Assembly: GCA_007131625.1 (NCBI GenBank) | Contig: SLQC01000346.1 | Location: forward strand, 1-9,729 | Direction of reading: 5' to 3' | DNA: 9,729 nt | Source: Balneolales bacterium | GTDB lineage: Bacteria; Bacteroidota; Rhodothermia; Balneolales; Natronogracilivirgulaceae | Shown here: in pieces, positions 1-7,900 of the stretch | How the letters are laid out: each line of letters opens with the position of its first letter | Position numbering within the stretch: the stretch's first letter is position 1 | Program-made: the position numbers and the translations under genes | The notes under the pieces: model-generated | Databases searched by the model: none | Told to the model about the DNA's origin: nothing | The model's input: the letters and a program-made list of their open reading frames with translations, nothing else

Positions 1-2
1 GT

Positions 3-1040
3 GTCATACTTCAGCGATCGCGTTTCTGCTTTTTTTGCATCTTTCGAGATCTGTTTGAGTTAAAAGACGGACGTCCGGATGTCGGGCTTTTGACGGCACT
101 GGTGATCGGCAGTATAGGCTATTTGGTTCTGTTCGGAAACTGGATACCTGACCCGTCAACAGGGTATTTGCCACAGGATGCGTATATCGGTCCGGTCAGT
201 TGGCACTTGCCGGCAGGCGGGTTGTTGTTTGGCTGGGGTATGGCGCTTTCCGGCTCATGTATCAGTGCCCATTTGTATCGATTGGGAGAGGGATCGCTTG
301 AAGCGCCATTCGCACTGGCCGGAACTGTTGCCGGTTTTATGCTGGGCTTCGAGACCTGGAATTCGTTGTATGTCGCCACGATTTCCTCATCATCGGTTAT
401 ATGGCTGCCGGAACTGGGCGGATATACTCTATGGGCGATTATACAAATTGCGGTGCTTTTGGGTCTGATGGCTTGGTTATTGATTCGATTCGGCGGTAAC
501 GGGAGTAATTATAGCTCCGTTAATCCGTCGTTTTTTTCAATTTGGCAACGCATTTTTGTCCATCGCTGGCCAACCTGGGTCGGAGGTATTGGCGTAGGTA
601 TGTTGTCGTTTTTTACCTATTTAAGAGTTGAACCTCTCGGTGTCACTGCTGAAATCGGCCGATATTCCAGGGAACTTGGCACCAATCTGAATGTCATTCC
701 TGCGAGACTGGAGGGGCTCGACGGGTTGGCCGGTTGCAGCACTGCGGTATCATCGAACCTGCTGACAACCAACGGGATTTTTGTTCTGGTGCTTATAGCC
801 GGATCATTATTTACGGCATTGCTTTCGGATCATTTCCGATTCCGTATCCCATCCCTTCTCAAAGCTGTGAAAAGTATTCTGGGAGGTATTCTTCTGGGCT
901 TTGGGGCGATGATCTCATTGGGATGCACAATTGGTACCACCCTGTCGGGAATATCTGCATTTGCAGTCTCGGGATGGGTCTTTACAGTCGCGATGGTAGT
1001 GGGGGTTCTGTCAGGAATACATTGGGGATGGCGCAACTAA
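3..1040 (+). CDS. YeeE/YedE-family thiosulfate/sulfur transporter, 5'-partial
   Basis: Integral membrane protein of the YeeE/YedE (DUF395) family, whose studied members import thiosulfate through conserved cysteines relaying the ion across the membrane. The frame has no stop from base 3 onward. The codons before the TTG at 90 encode RSRFCFFCIFRDLFELKDGR, which looks like the family's first cytoplasmic segment, so the TTG at 90 is not the true start and the gene begins left of the window. The 345 visible residues show many hydrophobic helices and two homologous halves. Cysteines sit in typical short motifs: GSC (codon 258-260) in the first half; GLAGC (735-737) and SLGC (924-926) in the second; plus two in the N-terminal piece (27-29, 36-38). 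The last helices end in HWGWRN and TAA. Seen: motifs and hydrophobicity. Known: thiosulfate transport by family members. Inferred: the same substrate here; other sulfur anions or selenium compounds are possible. Confidence 0.88.
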   Translation, partial: VILQRSRFCFFCIFRDLFELKDGRPDVGLLTALVIGSIGYLVLFGNWIPDPSTGYLPQDAYIGPVSWHLPAGGLLFGWGMALSGSCISAHLYRLGEGSLEAPFALAGTVAGFMLGFETWNSLYVATISSSSVIWLPELGGYTLWAIIQIAVLLGLMAWLLIRFGGNGSNYSSVNPSFFSIWQRIFVHRWPTWVGGIGVGMLSFFTYLRVEPLGVTAEIGRYSRELGTNLNVIPARLEGLDGLAGCSTAVSSNLLTTNGIFVLVLIAGSLFTALLSDHFRFRIPSLLKAVKSILGGILLGFGAMISLGCTIGTTLSGISAFAVSGWVFTVAMVVGVLSGIHWGWRN

Positions 1041-1219
1041 AGAGACAAACAGAAAGTCACAAATTGCAAAAGGTAAATAGTGCTTTTTTATATATAACAT
1101 ATTGAAATATATGTACTTAATTTTACAATAAGAATTAGAATTCTATTTTTTAGGATATTTCAGTATACAAGAAAATCGATGATGTTTTGAAAATAAATTT
1201 CGACCATGTGCTATTCAAC

Positions 1220-1250
1220 CGTCAGACTCGTACGCTGACGCTGTTTTTTT
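1220..1250 (+). terminator. Probable rho-independent terminator
   Basis: CGTCAG (1220-1225) pairs with CTGACG (1235-1240) around a 9-base loop, followed by CTG and a run of seven T. Orientation fits the transporter that ends at 1040, although about 180 bases away. The 6-bp stem is short, so the call is moderate. No better hairpin plus T-run was seen closer to the stop codon. Confidence 0.5.
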
Positions 1251-1326
1251 AAATCAGCTGAACTGATAACCAGTTAAAACCGATCCGGCCTGAAATCCTG
1301 AATTTCAAAGCTTCTTTGACCAGTGC

Positions 1327-1515
1327 TGCTAACTTGCATTCCGCAGCTGATTCGCTCCGTACGGATGATCCGGTGTCTCCGGTTTCTGTGTCTTGTTCTG
1401 CAGATCAGATAATTTCTATGTCTCCTGCTAAGTTAATCCGTTTTTCAGATCCGGTATACCCGACACCCCCTGCAAATTTGATCCATTCTGCAGATCCGGT
1501 ATGCCCGGAACTCCA
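1327..1515 (+). repeat. Degenerate 45-bp tandem repeat
   Basis: Two clear adjacent units run 1426-1470 and 1471-1515. They share the pattern TGC-AA-TT-ATCC, then CAGATCCGGTAT, then CCCG. A weaker unit at 1381-1425 keeps TTCTGCAGATC, and a more divergent copy at about 1327-1380 keeps TGCTAA and GATCCGGTG, out of exact 45-bp phase. In the +2 frame the units read as 15-residue peptides, PAKLIRFSDPVYPT and PPANLIHSADPVCPE, so the period is a multiple of three. I find no start, domain or ribosome site supporting translation, and I treat it as a non-coding repeat. It abuts the peptidase remnant. Confidence 0.6.
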
Positions 1516-1598
1516 GGCTTACAGGGGCCGACTCTTCGCCTGTTTCCGTTTATTCCTCATATTGTTACTTTTTTCTCCTGTGGTTAAACCCCGGCAAT

Positions 1599-1790
1599 TT
1601 GGTAGGACAGCGGCTCTCCAAAGAGGAACAAGAAATTGCCCGCTGCGTAGAGGAGCATACCGGAGAAGCCATCGACCTCTTGGAGCGGACCGTTAATGTG
1701 AACAGTGGGACTTTGAATTTGGAGGGGGTACACCGGCTGGCTGGAATGATGCGTCCGGAGTCCTGCGTTGATCAACATCTGATCTGTTAA
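1599..1790 (+). pseudogene. N-terminal remnant of an M20-family metallopeptidase
   Basis: The frame starting at 1599 reads QRLSKEEQEIARCVEEH, then EAIDLLERTVNVNSGTLNLE, then GVHRLAGMMRPE. This matches the typical beginning of exported M20 (glutamate carboxypeptidase-like) zinc peptidases, where a helix leads into a VNINSGT-type motif followed by an EGV helix. Family members normally continue for about 350 more residues with the metal ligands. Here the similarity stops near 1757-1760 and the frame ends at 1788-1790. Just upstream, in another frame (about 1535-1590), is a hydrophobic stretch, LFACFRLFLILLLFSPVV, that would make a good signal peptide, so a frameshift near 1590-1605 also separates signal from body. 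Seen: frameshift-like arrangement and truncation. Inferred: a dead fragment left by deletion. No metal-binding residues remain, so activity is not expected. Confidence 0.62.
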
Positions 1791-1907
1791 ATTAATAACT
1801 TCATTCAGATTGGAAAAAGCATCCAATTTGTCCAACTGAGAAAACAGCAGCGTAAACTACATAAATTTTGCAGCAATGATAAGATCAACACATACTGGTT
1901 TGTGCTC

Positions 1908-2909
1908 TTACCTGGCGGTCAGAAAGTGGATGAGCTCTGAGTGAAAGCGTTCGGGAGTTTCAAAGTGGGGATTATGACCAACATTTTCGAACAGTAGCAG
2001 TTCCGCATCCGGAATCGCTTCAGCGGTTTGACGAGCCAGAGCGGCGAAGTCGGGTCCGTCTTCCTTGCCGGAAAGGATCAAGGTTTTGGGCTGAATATAG
2101 GGAAATTCATACACAACAGGCTGTGAATATACCATTTGACGGTTCAAAGCCCGGACCCTGGCCAGTCGGGGCAATTCAGGACTGAGAGTCCAACCGTAAT
2201 GAATACGGATATACTTCTCATATTCCTGCTTCCACTCCACATAATAGCGTTCCTGCCCCCTGCGAATATCCTCATAGCTCCGGTTCAATTCGGACTCATA
2301 GATCTCATCCGTACTGCGCCAGGGTCTCGAGAGCCGAAAGTCGTGTTTGCCGATCATATTCACCAGCACAAGATGAGTGGTCGTTTCCGGATAAGAGAAG
2401 GCGAATCGGGTGGCCAGCATTCCTCCCATGGAATGTCCCACGATTGCCGCCTCCTCCACACCCAGTTCATCCAGCAGTTTTTTTGTATTGCCTGCTTTTT
2501 TCTGAAAACTGTAGGCAATGATCGGTTTCGATGATCGACCGAAACCGATCTGATCCGGCACAATAACCCGGAATCCTGCACGGGTCAATGCCTCAATCGT
2601 CCCGGCCCAGTACTCACCGAAAAAATTCAATCCATGCATCAACACAACTGCTTGACCGTTCGCCGGATCTTCGGGCGGTACATCCATATACGCCATCCGG
2701 ACATCCTTGCCCTGGACGGATAAGTTCATATAGGATACCGGGTGCGGATATTCGATCTCCTCGAGTCCAATACTTACAGGTCCCCAGCCGTCTGGTGCCT
2801 GGGCTAGACTCTGAAATGGGATCATAAAAAAAATCAAAGCTGCACCCGCCGGGAACCAAAAATACCGGAAAATATTGATATTCAAAACAATCATAGTATG
2901 TATTGTCAT
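1908..2909 (-). CDS. Exported alpha/beta hydrolase
   Basis: A 333-residue alpha/beta-hydrolase-fold protein, probably a carboxylesterase or related hydrolase; the substrate cannot be read from sequence. Residues 1-36 form a signal peptide: a hydrophobic stretch around 17-32, then SLA before QAPDG (cleavage likely after Ala36). The oxyanion region is LMHGLNFFGEYW (His92-Gly93). The strand-turn motif VPDQIGFGRSSKP is at 118-129. The nucleophile elbow is GHSMGG with Ser160. The acid is probably Asp284 in SGKEDGPD, and the catalytic His312 lies in VGHNPHFE. A helical cap of roughly 190-265 separates core halves. Length is normal for the family. It lies downstream of the sulfatase on the same strand with a 154-bp gap, so co-transcription is possible but unproven. 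The start at 2909 has no clear Shine-Dalgarno; Met6 would serve equally well. Role inference: de-esterification of glycan or aromatic ester substituents in the periplasm. Confidence 0.88.
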   Translation of the reverse strand: MTIHTMIVLNINIFRYFWFPAGAALIFFMIPFQSLAQAPDGWGPVSIGLEEIEYPHPVSYMNLSVQGKDVRMAYMDVPPEDPANGQAVVLMHGLNFFGEYWAGTIEALTRAGFRVIVPDQIGFGRSSKPIIAYSFQKKAGNTKKLLDELGVEEAAIVGHSMGGMLATRFAFSYPETTTHLVLVNMIGKHDFRLSRPWRSTDEIYESELNRSYEDIRRGQERYYVEWKQEYEKYIRIHYGWTLSPELPRLARVRALNRQMVYSQPVVYEFPYIQPKTLILSGKEDGPDFAALARQTAEAIPDAELLLFENVGHNPHFETPERFHSELIHFLTAR

Positions 2910-2989
2910 AACAACTGCCTGAAAAGTACAATGTCATTTATTACAGAAGTAAAAAATGCCTTACGTACTGGCAGCTTGTGATATTGTTT

Positions 2990-3040
2990 ATCAAAAGCTG
3001 GACTCTAAGCCGGGACCGGATCAGCCAGAAAAGGAACATG
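2990..3040 (-). repeat. Possible single dispersed copy of the intergenic repeat
   Basis: Between the hydrolase and the sulfatase, the minus strand reads GGCTGATCCGGTCCCGG (3026 down to 3010). This resembles the core of the 45-bp units (CAGATCCGGTATGCCCGG) with a two-base gap and a similar TTCTGG-like left flank. The match is short and could be chance, since GATCCGGT also occurs in the neighbouring coding sequence. Confidence 0.25.
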
Positions 3041-3063
3041 CTGACACATAACCGGGTTTTCCT

Positions 3064-4443
3064 CTAACGGTCATCTTTTTTAAATGCTTCTAATAAAGCC
3101 ATCATATGTTCCACTTTTTCAGGGTTCACATCACTCAGGTTCTGTGTTTCCCTGAAATCGTTTTCCAGATCGTACAATTCGACATCGTTGTTATTCCTGT
3201 GCACCAGCAATTTCCAGCGACCGTCCCTGACGGCATAATTCCGATTCGTTTTCCAATACATCGGCCGTGTGCCCTCAACCGGCTGTTCGCCGGTCAGCAT
3301 GGGCCAGATATTGCGTCCATCCAAATCCGTTCGTAATTCTTGAGTGCAATTTGTTATAGCGCATATTGTGGGCAGCCAGTCTGATACATGAATTGGGAAA
3401 TCAATTATTCCCTGCTCCAGTTGTCCCGGCCAGTTTAAAAAGGCAGGTACCCGTATCCCCCCTTCATACAGTTCGGTCTTCCATCCCCGTAAAGGAAAAT
3501 TGTTACCCAATACAACATGTGGTTTATCCGCATACCGGCCTTCGTATTCCGTCTCACTGTGCCAGCTCATTTGTCCGCCATTATCACTGATAAATATGAT
3601 TAGCGTATTTTCGCGTTGTCCGGTCCTGTCAATTGCATCAATAATTTCTCCAATGCCATCATCCATATGAGTGACACTGGACGCAAACAACTTTCGGGAA
3701 GGGTGCATCATAGGATAGTCATCATAAACCGATAACCACTCTTCGGGTTCATCCAGGGGAAAATGTGGAACGTGATGAGCTACATAGAGGAAAAACGGCT
3801 CATCCCGCTCCTCTTCAATGATCCGGACAGCCTCGGCAGTTATGAGATCGGTAACATGAGATCCGCTTTCATCCAGGTATTCATCGTTGCGGTGCCATGA
3901 CTGCCGTCCTGTCAATTCTGTTTCTGTCTTATATTCATGGGTATAAGGGTCAATCTGACCATCAAAATATCCGTAAGATGACTGAAATCCATACTTCAAC
4001 GGAGTATATGGTGGAGAGCCCATGTGCCATTTCCCATCAATTGCAGTGAAATAACCGTCTTCGGCAAGAATGGAAGCCAAAGTGGGATCGCCCATGTCAA
4101 TTACCTCACCATAGGCGGGTCCTAATACTCCATATCTGCTTGGATAAAGTCCTGTTAGAAGACTCACCCGGGTGGGTGTGCAAGTTGGCATCACATAATG
4201 CTGATTTAGAATAGTTCCTGAATTTGCCAATTCATCAATATTGGGTGTTTTGACTTCCGAACCATGATAACCGACATCAGCCCATCCCAAATCATCCGGT
4301 AATAATATCAAAATATTGGGTTTGTCCGGTGAGCTGGCTGTTATCGGTCTTTCCTCCTTACAACCAAAAGGAAATGTCATTAAACCGGCCATGGAAAGCC
4401 CTAATAGTTTTTGTTTATTTAAATTCATACGGGACATACTCAT
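3064..4443 (-). CDS. S1-family (formylglycine) sulfatase lipoprotein
   Basis: A 459-residue S1 (arylsulfatase-type) sulfatase that hydrolyses sulfate esters. The active-site signature CTPTR is at 88-92; Cys88 would be oxidised to formylglycine by a maturase not present here. Other visible elements are the metal-binding Asp50-Asp51 in LLPDDLGWADVG, GKWHMG (137-142) with Lys138 and His140, HHVPH (223-227), SDNGG with Asp287 and Asn288, and KTELYEGGIRVP with Lys322. These cover the usual catalytic set, so the enzyme looks functional. The N-terminus is a lipoprotein-type signal with Cys28 (preceded by FPFG, an atypical lipobox) followed by Lys-Glu-Glu. This matches the K-(D/E)2 lipoprotein export signal described for Bacteroidota, suggesting outer-surface anchoring. 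Upstream of the ATG is A-rich (AACTAAAA) with no Shine-Dalgarno. It is divergent from the large lyase-like gene. The sulfated glycan substrate and S1 subfamily are not determinable by eye. Confidence 0.93.
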   Translation of the reverse strand: MSMSRMNLNKQKLLGLSMAGLMTFPFGCKEERPITASSPDKPNILILLPDDLGWADVGYHGSEVKTPNIDELANSGTILNQHYVMPTCTPTRVSLLTGLYPSRYGVLGPAYGEVIDMGDPTLASILAEDGYFTAIDGKWHMGSPPYTPLKYGFQSSYGYFDGQIDPYTHEYKTETELTGRQSWHRNDEYLDESGSHVTDLITAEAVRIIEEERDEPFFLYVAHHVPHFPLDEPEEWLSVYDDYPMMHPSRKLFASSVTHMDDGIGEIIDAIDRTGQRENTLIIFISDNGGQMSWHSETEYEGRYADKPHVVLGNNFPLRGWKTELYEGGIRVPAFLNWPGQLEQGIIDFPIHVSDWLPTICAITNCTQELRTDLDGRNIWPMLTGEQPVEGTRPMYWKTNRNYAVRDGRWKLLVHRNNNDVELYDLENDFRETQNLSDVNPEKVEHMMALLEAFKKDDR

Positions 4444-4682
4444 TTTTAGTTGATTTTTTACGAATTAAAGAGGTTTATTACTGGAGTTTATTGTGTATGA
4501 GAACTAACGTTTCAAACCTGAATTTTTGAATCAATTAAATACCATGTGCTGTGTGTTTCACTAAATTGTGATTTTTTTTCATTAAGGTAAAATAAAAGAT
4601 TTATATTCAAATATGGTCAGTCAATTTTAAGGTAAGCTGAACGCTAACCGTGGAGCAGCAACATGAACAGCAGCTCAAGGAA

Positions 4683-4714
4683 GGGTACCGGATCTGACTA
4701 TCTGAAATTTCAGA
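4683..4714 (-). repeat. Possible dispersed copy of the intergenic repeat
   Basis: On the minus strand this reads TCTGAAATTTCAGA, then TAG, then TCAGATCCGGTACCC. Compared with the unit at 1471-1515 (TGCAAATTTGATCC, then CTGCAGATCCGGTAT, then GCCCGG), both the AAATTT block and the CAGATCCGGTA block are present in the same order. The two-block match makes it stronger than the copy near 3020, but it remains a by-eye alignment. Confidence 0.35.
4701..4714. promoter_or_regulatory. 14-bp perfect palindrome, candidate operator
   Basis: TCTGAAATTTCAGA is an uninterrupted perfect palindrome lying between the two divergent genes, about 120 bases before the possible upstream start at 4831 and 260 from the sulfatase start. 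Its position and symmetry would suit a dimeric regulator controlling both genes. No regulator gene is in the window, and chance cannot be excluded. Confidence 0.35.
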
Positions 4715-4751
4715 CAATTATTTTTAATGCAACCTCGTAGTTTCAAACGGT

Positions 4752-4832
4752 ATCTGATAAATTCTGTATTATCCTTGTTAATCCTCCTAATTTCTAACTA
4801 ATTTCTAATCCTCCTAATTTCTTTTATCAGAT
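4752..4832 (+). repeat. 10-bp inverted repeat enclosing the direct repeat
   Basis: ATCTGATAAA (4752-4761) is the exact reverse complement of TTTATCAGAT (4823-4832), with 61 bases between. The right arm covers the first two bases of the ATG at 4831. The long loop weakens it as an RNA hairpin. It could equally be the termini of a small inserted segment. Confidence 0.35.
4779..4822 (+). repeat. 17-bp direct repeat, 27-bp period
   Basis: TAATCCTCCTAATTTCT occurs at 4779-4795 and again, identical, at 4806-4822. The 10-base spacer AACTAATTTC repeats part of it. The tract is pyrimidine-rich and lies just ahead of the lyase-like gene. Read on the minus strand each copy contains AGGAGG, but no minus-strand ORF follows. 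It may be a slippage-prone leader. Confidence 0.6.
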
Positions 4833-4908
4833 GCTAATGGCACGAAAACCCAATTTATTAGCGCACTGGTCGGCGGAGTTGGAACCGCTGGAATCAAAAG
4901 CAACGTCG

Positions 4909-7900
4909 ATGAGCAGGCTCATATTTCAAACTTTCAGGGTTACATACCGAATATTGTTTCTGGTATGGCTGTTAATTTGGCCGGCCACCCATTTGCTATT
5001 AAGTGCAACGGGGTTCGGAGAGGTATCGGCGAAACCTCGGTTGATGGAAAGTGAAGACGTCATTACGGTCGCAAATGGGACCTGGGAGGTACAGTGGGTA
5101 CGCGCCGGGAACGGCACCCCATCGATGATTCGCTCCGATGAACGACGCTTCGATCTGGACGATACTTTTTCGCCTATTTACGCCGAAGTTTGGGAAACCA
5201 GTGATTCGGCGCCGTTTTCAGATCGTCTCGACGGAACAGCCCTGCAAGCGAGTGCCACTGTGGTCGATTGGAAAACGGAGCAGACTGACGGTACGGTAAC
5301 AGTTCGTGCATTGGGCGCGATGGTATGGCCGTCGGAGTCGATGGAGGACCGCCTGGAGTGGATGGTGGCCTGGCAGTTTGAAGAAGGCCGGCCCGGCATG
5401 GAAGTCTCCTGGGATCTGCACATTTCAGGGGAGTGGCAAGACCGGGTCGTGCGCGAATTGAGCTGGCAACTGCCCCTTGGATTGGAGCATCGCAAACGTG
5501 TGGCGCAGGGAGGTGAGCAGGGCGTTCACTGGGACACTCGCTACTATTACAATTTTATAATCGGACCTGACAACCGGCTTATGCCCCATCCGGAGGTCAA
5601 TATCTGGCGGCATTTTGCCGTCGAACAGGAATCGCCGGAGACGTTTCGCACCTGGCGTGCGGAAGGAAGTACCACTGCGCCATTGATTATGGAACGGGGC
5701 GAAAGTGCGGCAGGCTGGGTCGGCATCTACGACCAACAAGGCGGTTTTTTTGCCGCCAGCCGTGAGCTCGCCGTTCGTGCTCCTTCAGCAATGCGGGTGG
5801 ATGCGAAGGGAGCCGGGCTGTTGCGTATGCAAGCCGTACCCCCCACAACTCCGGCCATTTCACCCCATTCACCGGACTTTGACCGGCAGGTATTGGGCTC
5901 GCATCTATTCCATATGATTCCCTTCCAGGGGGAATGGGATCTGGACAAGAAGAGTGCAACACTACGCGACTTGTGGGAGGTCGATCGTCTGGGAAGTGAT
6001 CCGGTTGATGAACGGACCGCACCTGTCGAAGAATGGTTGCGCACGGAGGGGGACCCGAGTCGTCCTGTCTTTCCGGTTACCGGCGGAGTGCCCCTGCCTC
6101 GCGGGCAGGCTCATCCGGACATGGGATTCCGTATTTTTCACGATCAACAGGAATTGCCTGTTCAGTGGCAGCCACTTGCTTATTGGCCGGACGGCAGTGT
6201 GAAATGGGCGCTGCTGATCTTCCCTCTGGATCCGGACGCGCTGCGGGCACCCGGCCGTGGGGAAGAGCACTCTTTTGATGTTGAGGTAACACTGCGTGAT
6301 GGCAGCAGCCTGCCGGTACAGGTGCACTATGGCGCAGAAGTGGAGCCTGCAACAGTCCACAACGAAGTAATGGCAACCGGGAATGATGCAGAGATTCGTC
6401 TGGAAAACCACTCCCTCAGGATGGTTCTGCAACCGGGTACGCATTGGTTGCGGGATCTGCAACGTAGCGGCCGGCAACTGATAGAACCCTCCGGACAACC
6501 GTCGGCGTTTGTAGATTACCTTGATCTGAGTGAGCCCTATCGCCCTCTCGATGCACATGCCCAGGGAGAGCGCCTTCCAGGCCCGCTCGAAGTCACGGAC
6601 ATGAGACTGGAAGAAGCGGGACCGATCCGGTCGGTCGTGCGGCTGTCAGGACACACGGTAGGGGAGGAACCTGTCAAGGTGATCATACGTATCGAAACTT
6701 ATGCCGGAAGTGAATGGGCCCGGATATGGAAAACGGTTGAATTTCTCGATGCCGACCCCCGGCAACGAATGGTATCCGCTATGGGATTATCCCTGCCGCT
6801 TCGTCTCAACTCCGATGAACTGCGCTTGTTCACAGAGTCAGGAGATGACGGGCACGGGCAATTGGCGCAAGGCAGCCAGTTTCAGTTTAGCCCCCGCGGA
6901 TATCGCTGGGCAACCACCGATGACAATGGTACTACAAAAACCACCGCAACCGGAAACCGTGCCCAGGGCTGGATGAGCATGAGCGACCGGCAAGACGGTG
7001 TTTCGGTTATCCAGCGTTATTTCTGGGAGCAAGCCCCGCGTGAAAATCGCGGCGAACGAACACCTCATCCCCGCTTGACCGCCTATTTCTGGTCCGATGC
7101 GGCTCCCGTGATGGATGTGCGCAGATACTCGGATTTCCCCCATCGGTCACAGGGCGAATCCGTGCCCAATGACTACAACTATTGGGTTTATGGCCGAGAC
7201 GGGGACGATCGCCGGAACTACTATGAATCAGATCCTTTCAAGGGCATATCCAAAACCTTTGAAACACTCTGGGGTTTTCACGAACCGGATATCGACCCGG
7301 TGGAGATGCAGAGTATTGCGGCTGATTTTCACAGTCGACCGCTGATATATGCCGGAGAAAAGAGCTATCGTTCGCTGGGGATTGCTTTGCCCTGGGGTGA
7401 TCCGAATGAATTTCCCGATATCACCCGCAACTACGACAACATGATAGACTTTTGGCTGTTTAACCAGCGGTTCTGGAACTGGTACAGCCCGTGGCAACAC
7501 GGTGACACAGCCTATGGCTTTCACAGCGGATATGGCTATTTAGTGCCTGCGGAGGAACTTCGAAAGCTGATGGCACTTCCTGAAGATCAGCGTTTTCAGA
7601 CTACGGCTGTCAACCGTATTCGTGACTACTACCCCAATAATGACTGGACGTTCGACAACGGGCGATGGGGGTGGAGTATGACAGAAAAGCTTCAGGGTCA
7701 ATTCTGGCAGATGCAATATCTGCGTACAGGCCGGCGCGATGTGTTTTTCCAGGCGGAGGCCTATGCTGCCAACGCACGCGATGTGGTGATCCGTCACCAC
7801 GGACGATGGTTTGGCCGGGGCACTCGCCATGGTGTCCAGCATTGGAGTTGCGGCAATCACGAAGAGCGGCAGACCGTGCATTTGGAATGGCGGTTTCATC

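Larger units (their letters stand above)
1041..1907. other. Gene-poor spacer with decayed sequence
   Basis: This 867-bp stretch between the transporter (+) and the hydrolase (-) has no intact gene. Positions 1041-1219 are AT-rich with no coding signal. A probable terminator lies at 1220-1250, degenerate tandem repeats at about 1327-1515, and a peptidase remnant at about 1599-1760. Positions 1761-1907 hold nothing I can identify. The two flanking genes converge on it, so it needs no promoter, and it looks like a site where insertions and deletions have been tolerated. Confidence 0.7.
4444..4830. other. Divergent intergenic control region
   Basis: This 387-bp gap separates the start of the sulfatase (-) from the lyase-like gene (+), so promoters for both should lie here. 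It is AT-rich on the sulfatase side. I could not find a convincing -33/-7 promoter pair for either gene. Notable elements are a 14-bp palindrome (4701-4714), a minus-strand match to the intergenic repeat (about 4683-4714), a 10-bp inverted repeat (4752-4761 with 4823-4832) and a direct repeat (4779-4822). No small gene is supported. Confidence 0.6.

Noticed and set aside
1097..1114. ACATAT/ATATGT inverted repeat after the transporter as a terminator
   Set aside because: The stem is only A/T-rich with one G-C type pair and has no T-run after it; the hairpin at 1220-1250 is better.
1316..1696. A 126-codon + ORF covering the repeats and a hydrophobic segment
   Set aside because: It consists of tandem repeat peptides, then a likely signal-peptide remnant, then out-of-frame peptidase sequence; no coherent protein or ribosome site.
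1584..1835. An 83-codon minus ORF; its first 30 residues (LDKLDAFSNLNEVINLTDQM) slightly recall the middle of PIN-domain toxins
   Set aside because: Most of it is antisense to the peptidase remnant, the catalytic acidic residues are absent, and a stop lies just upstream; too weak to call.
4779..4822. CRISPR-like spaced repeats
   Set aside because: Only two copies, 17 bp long and 10 bp apart, with a spacer that is itself part of the repeat; a simple tandem duplication.
5962..6558. A 198-codon minus-strand ORF inside the lyase-like gene
   Set aside because: Antisense to continuous, family-like coding sequence; no recognisable domain. Explained by the GC-rich codons of the real gene.
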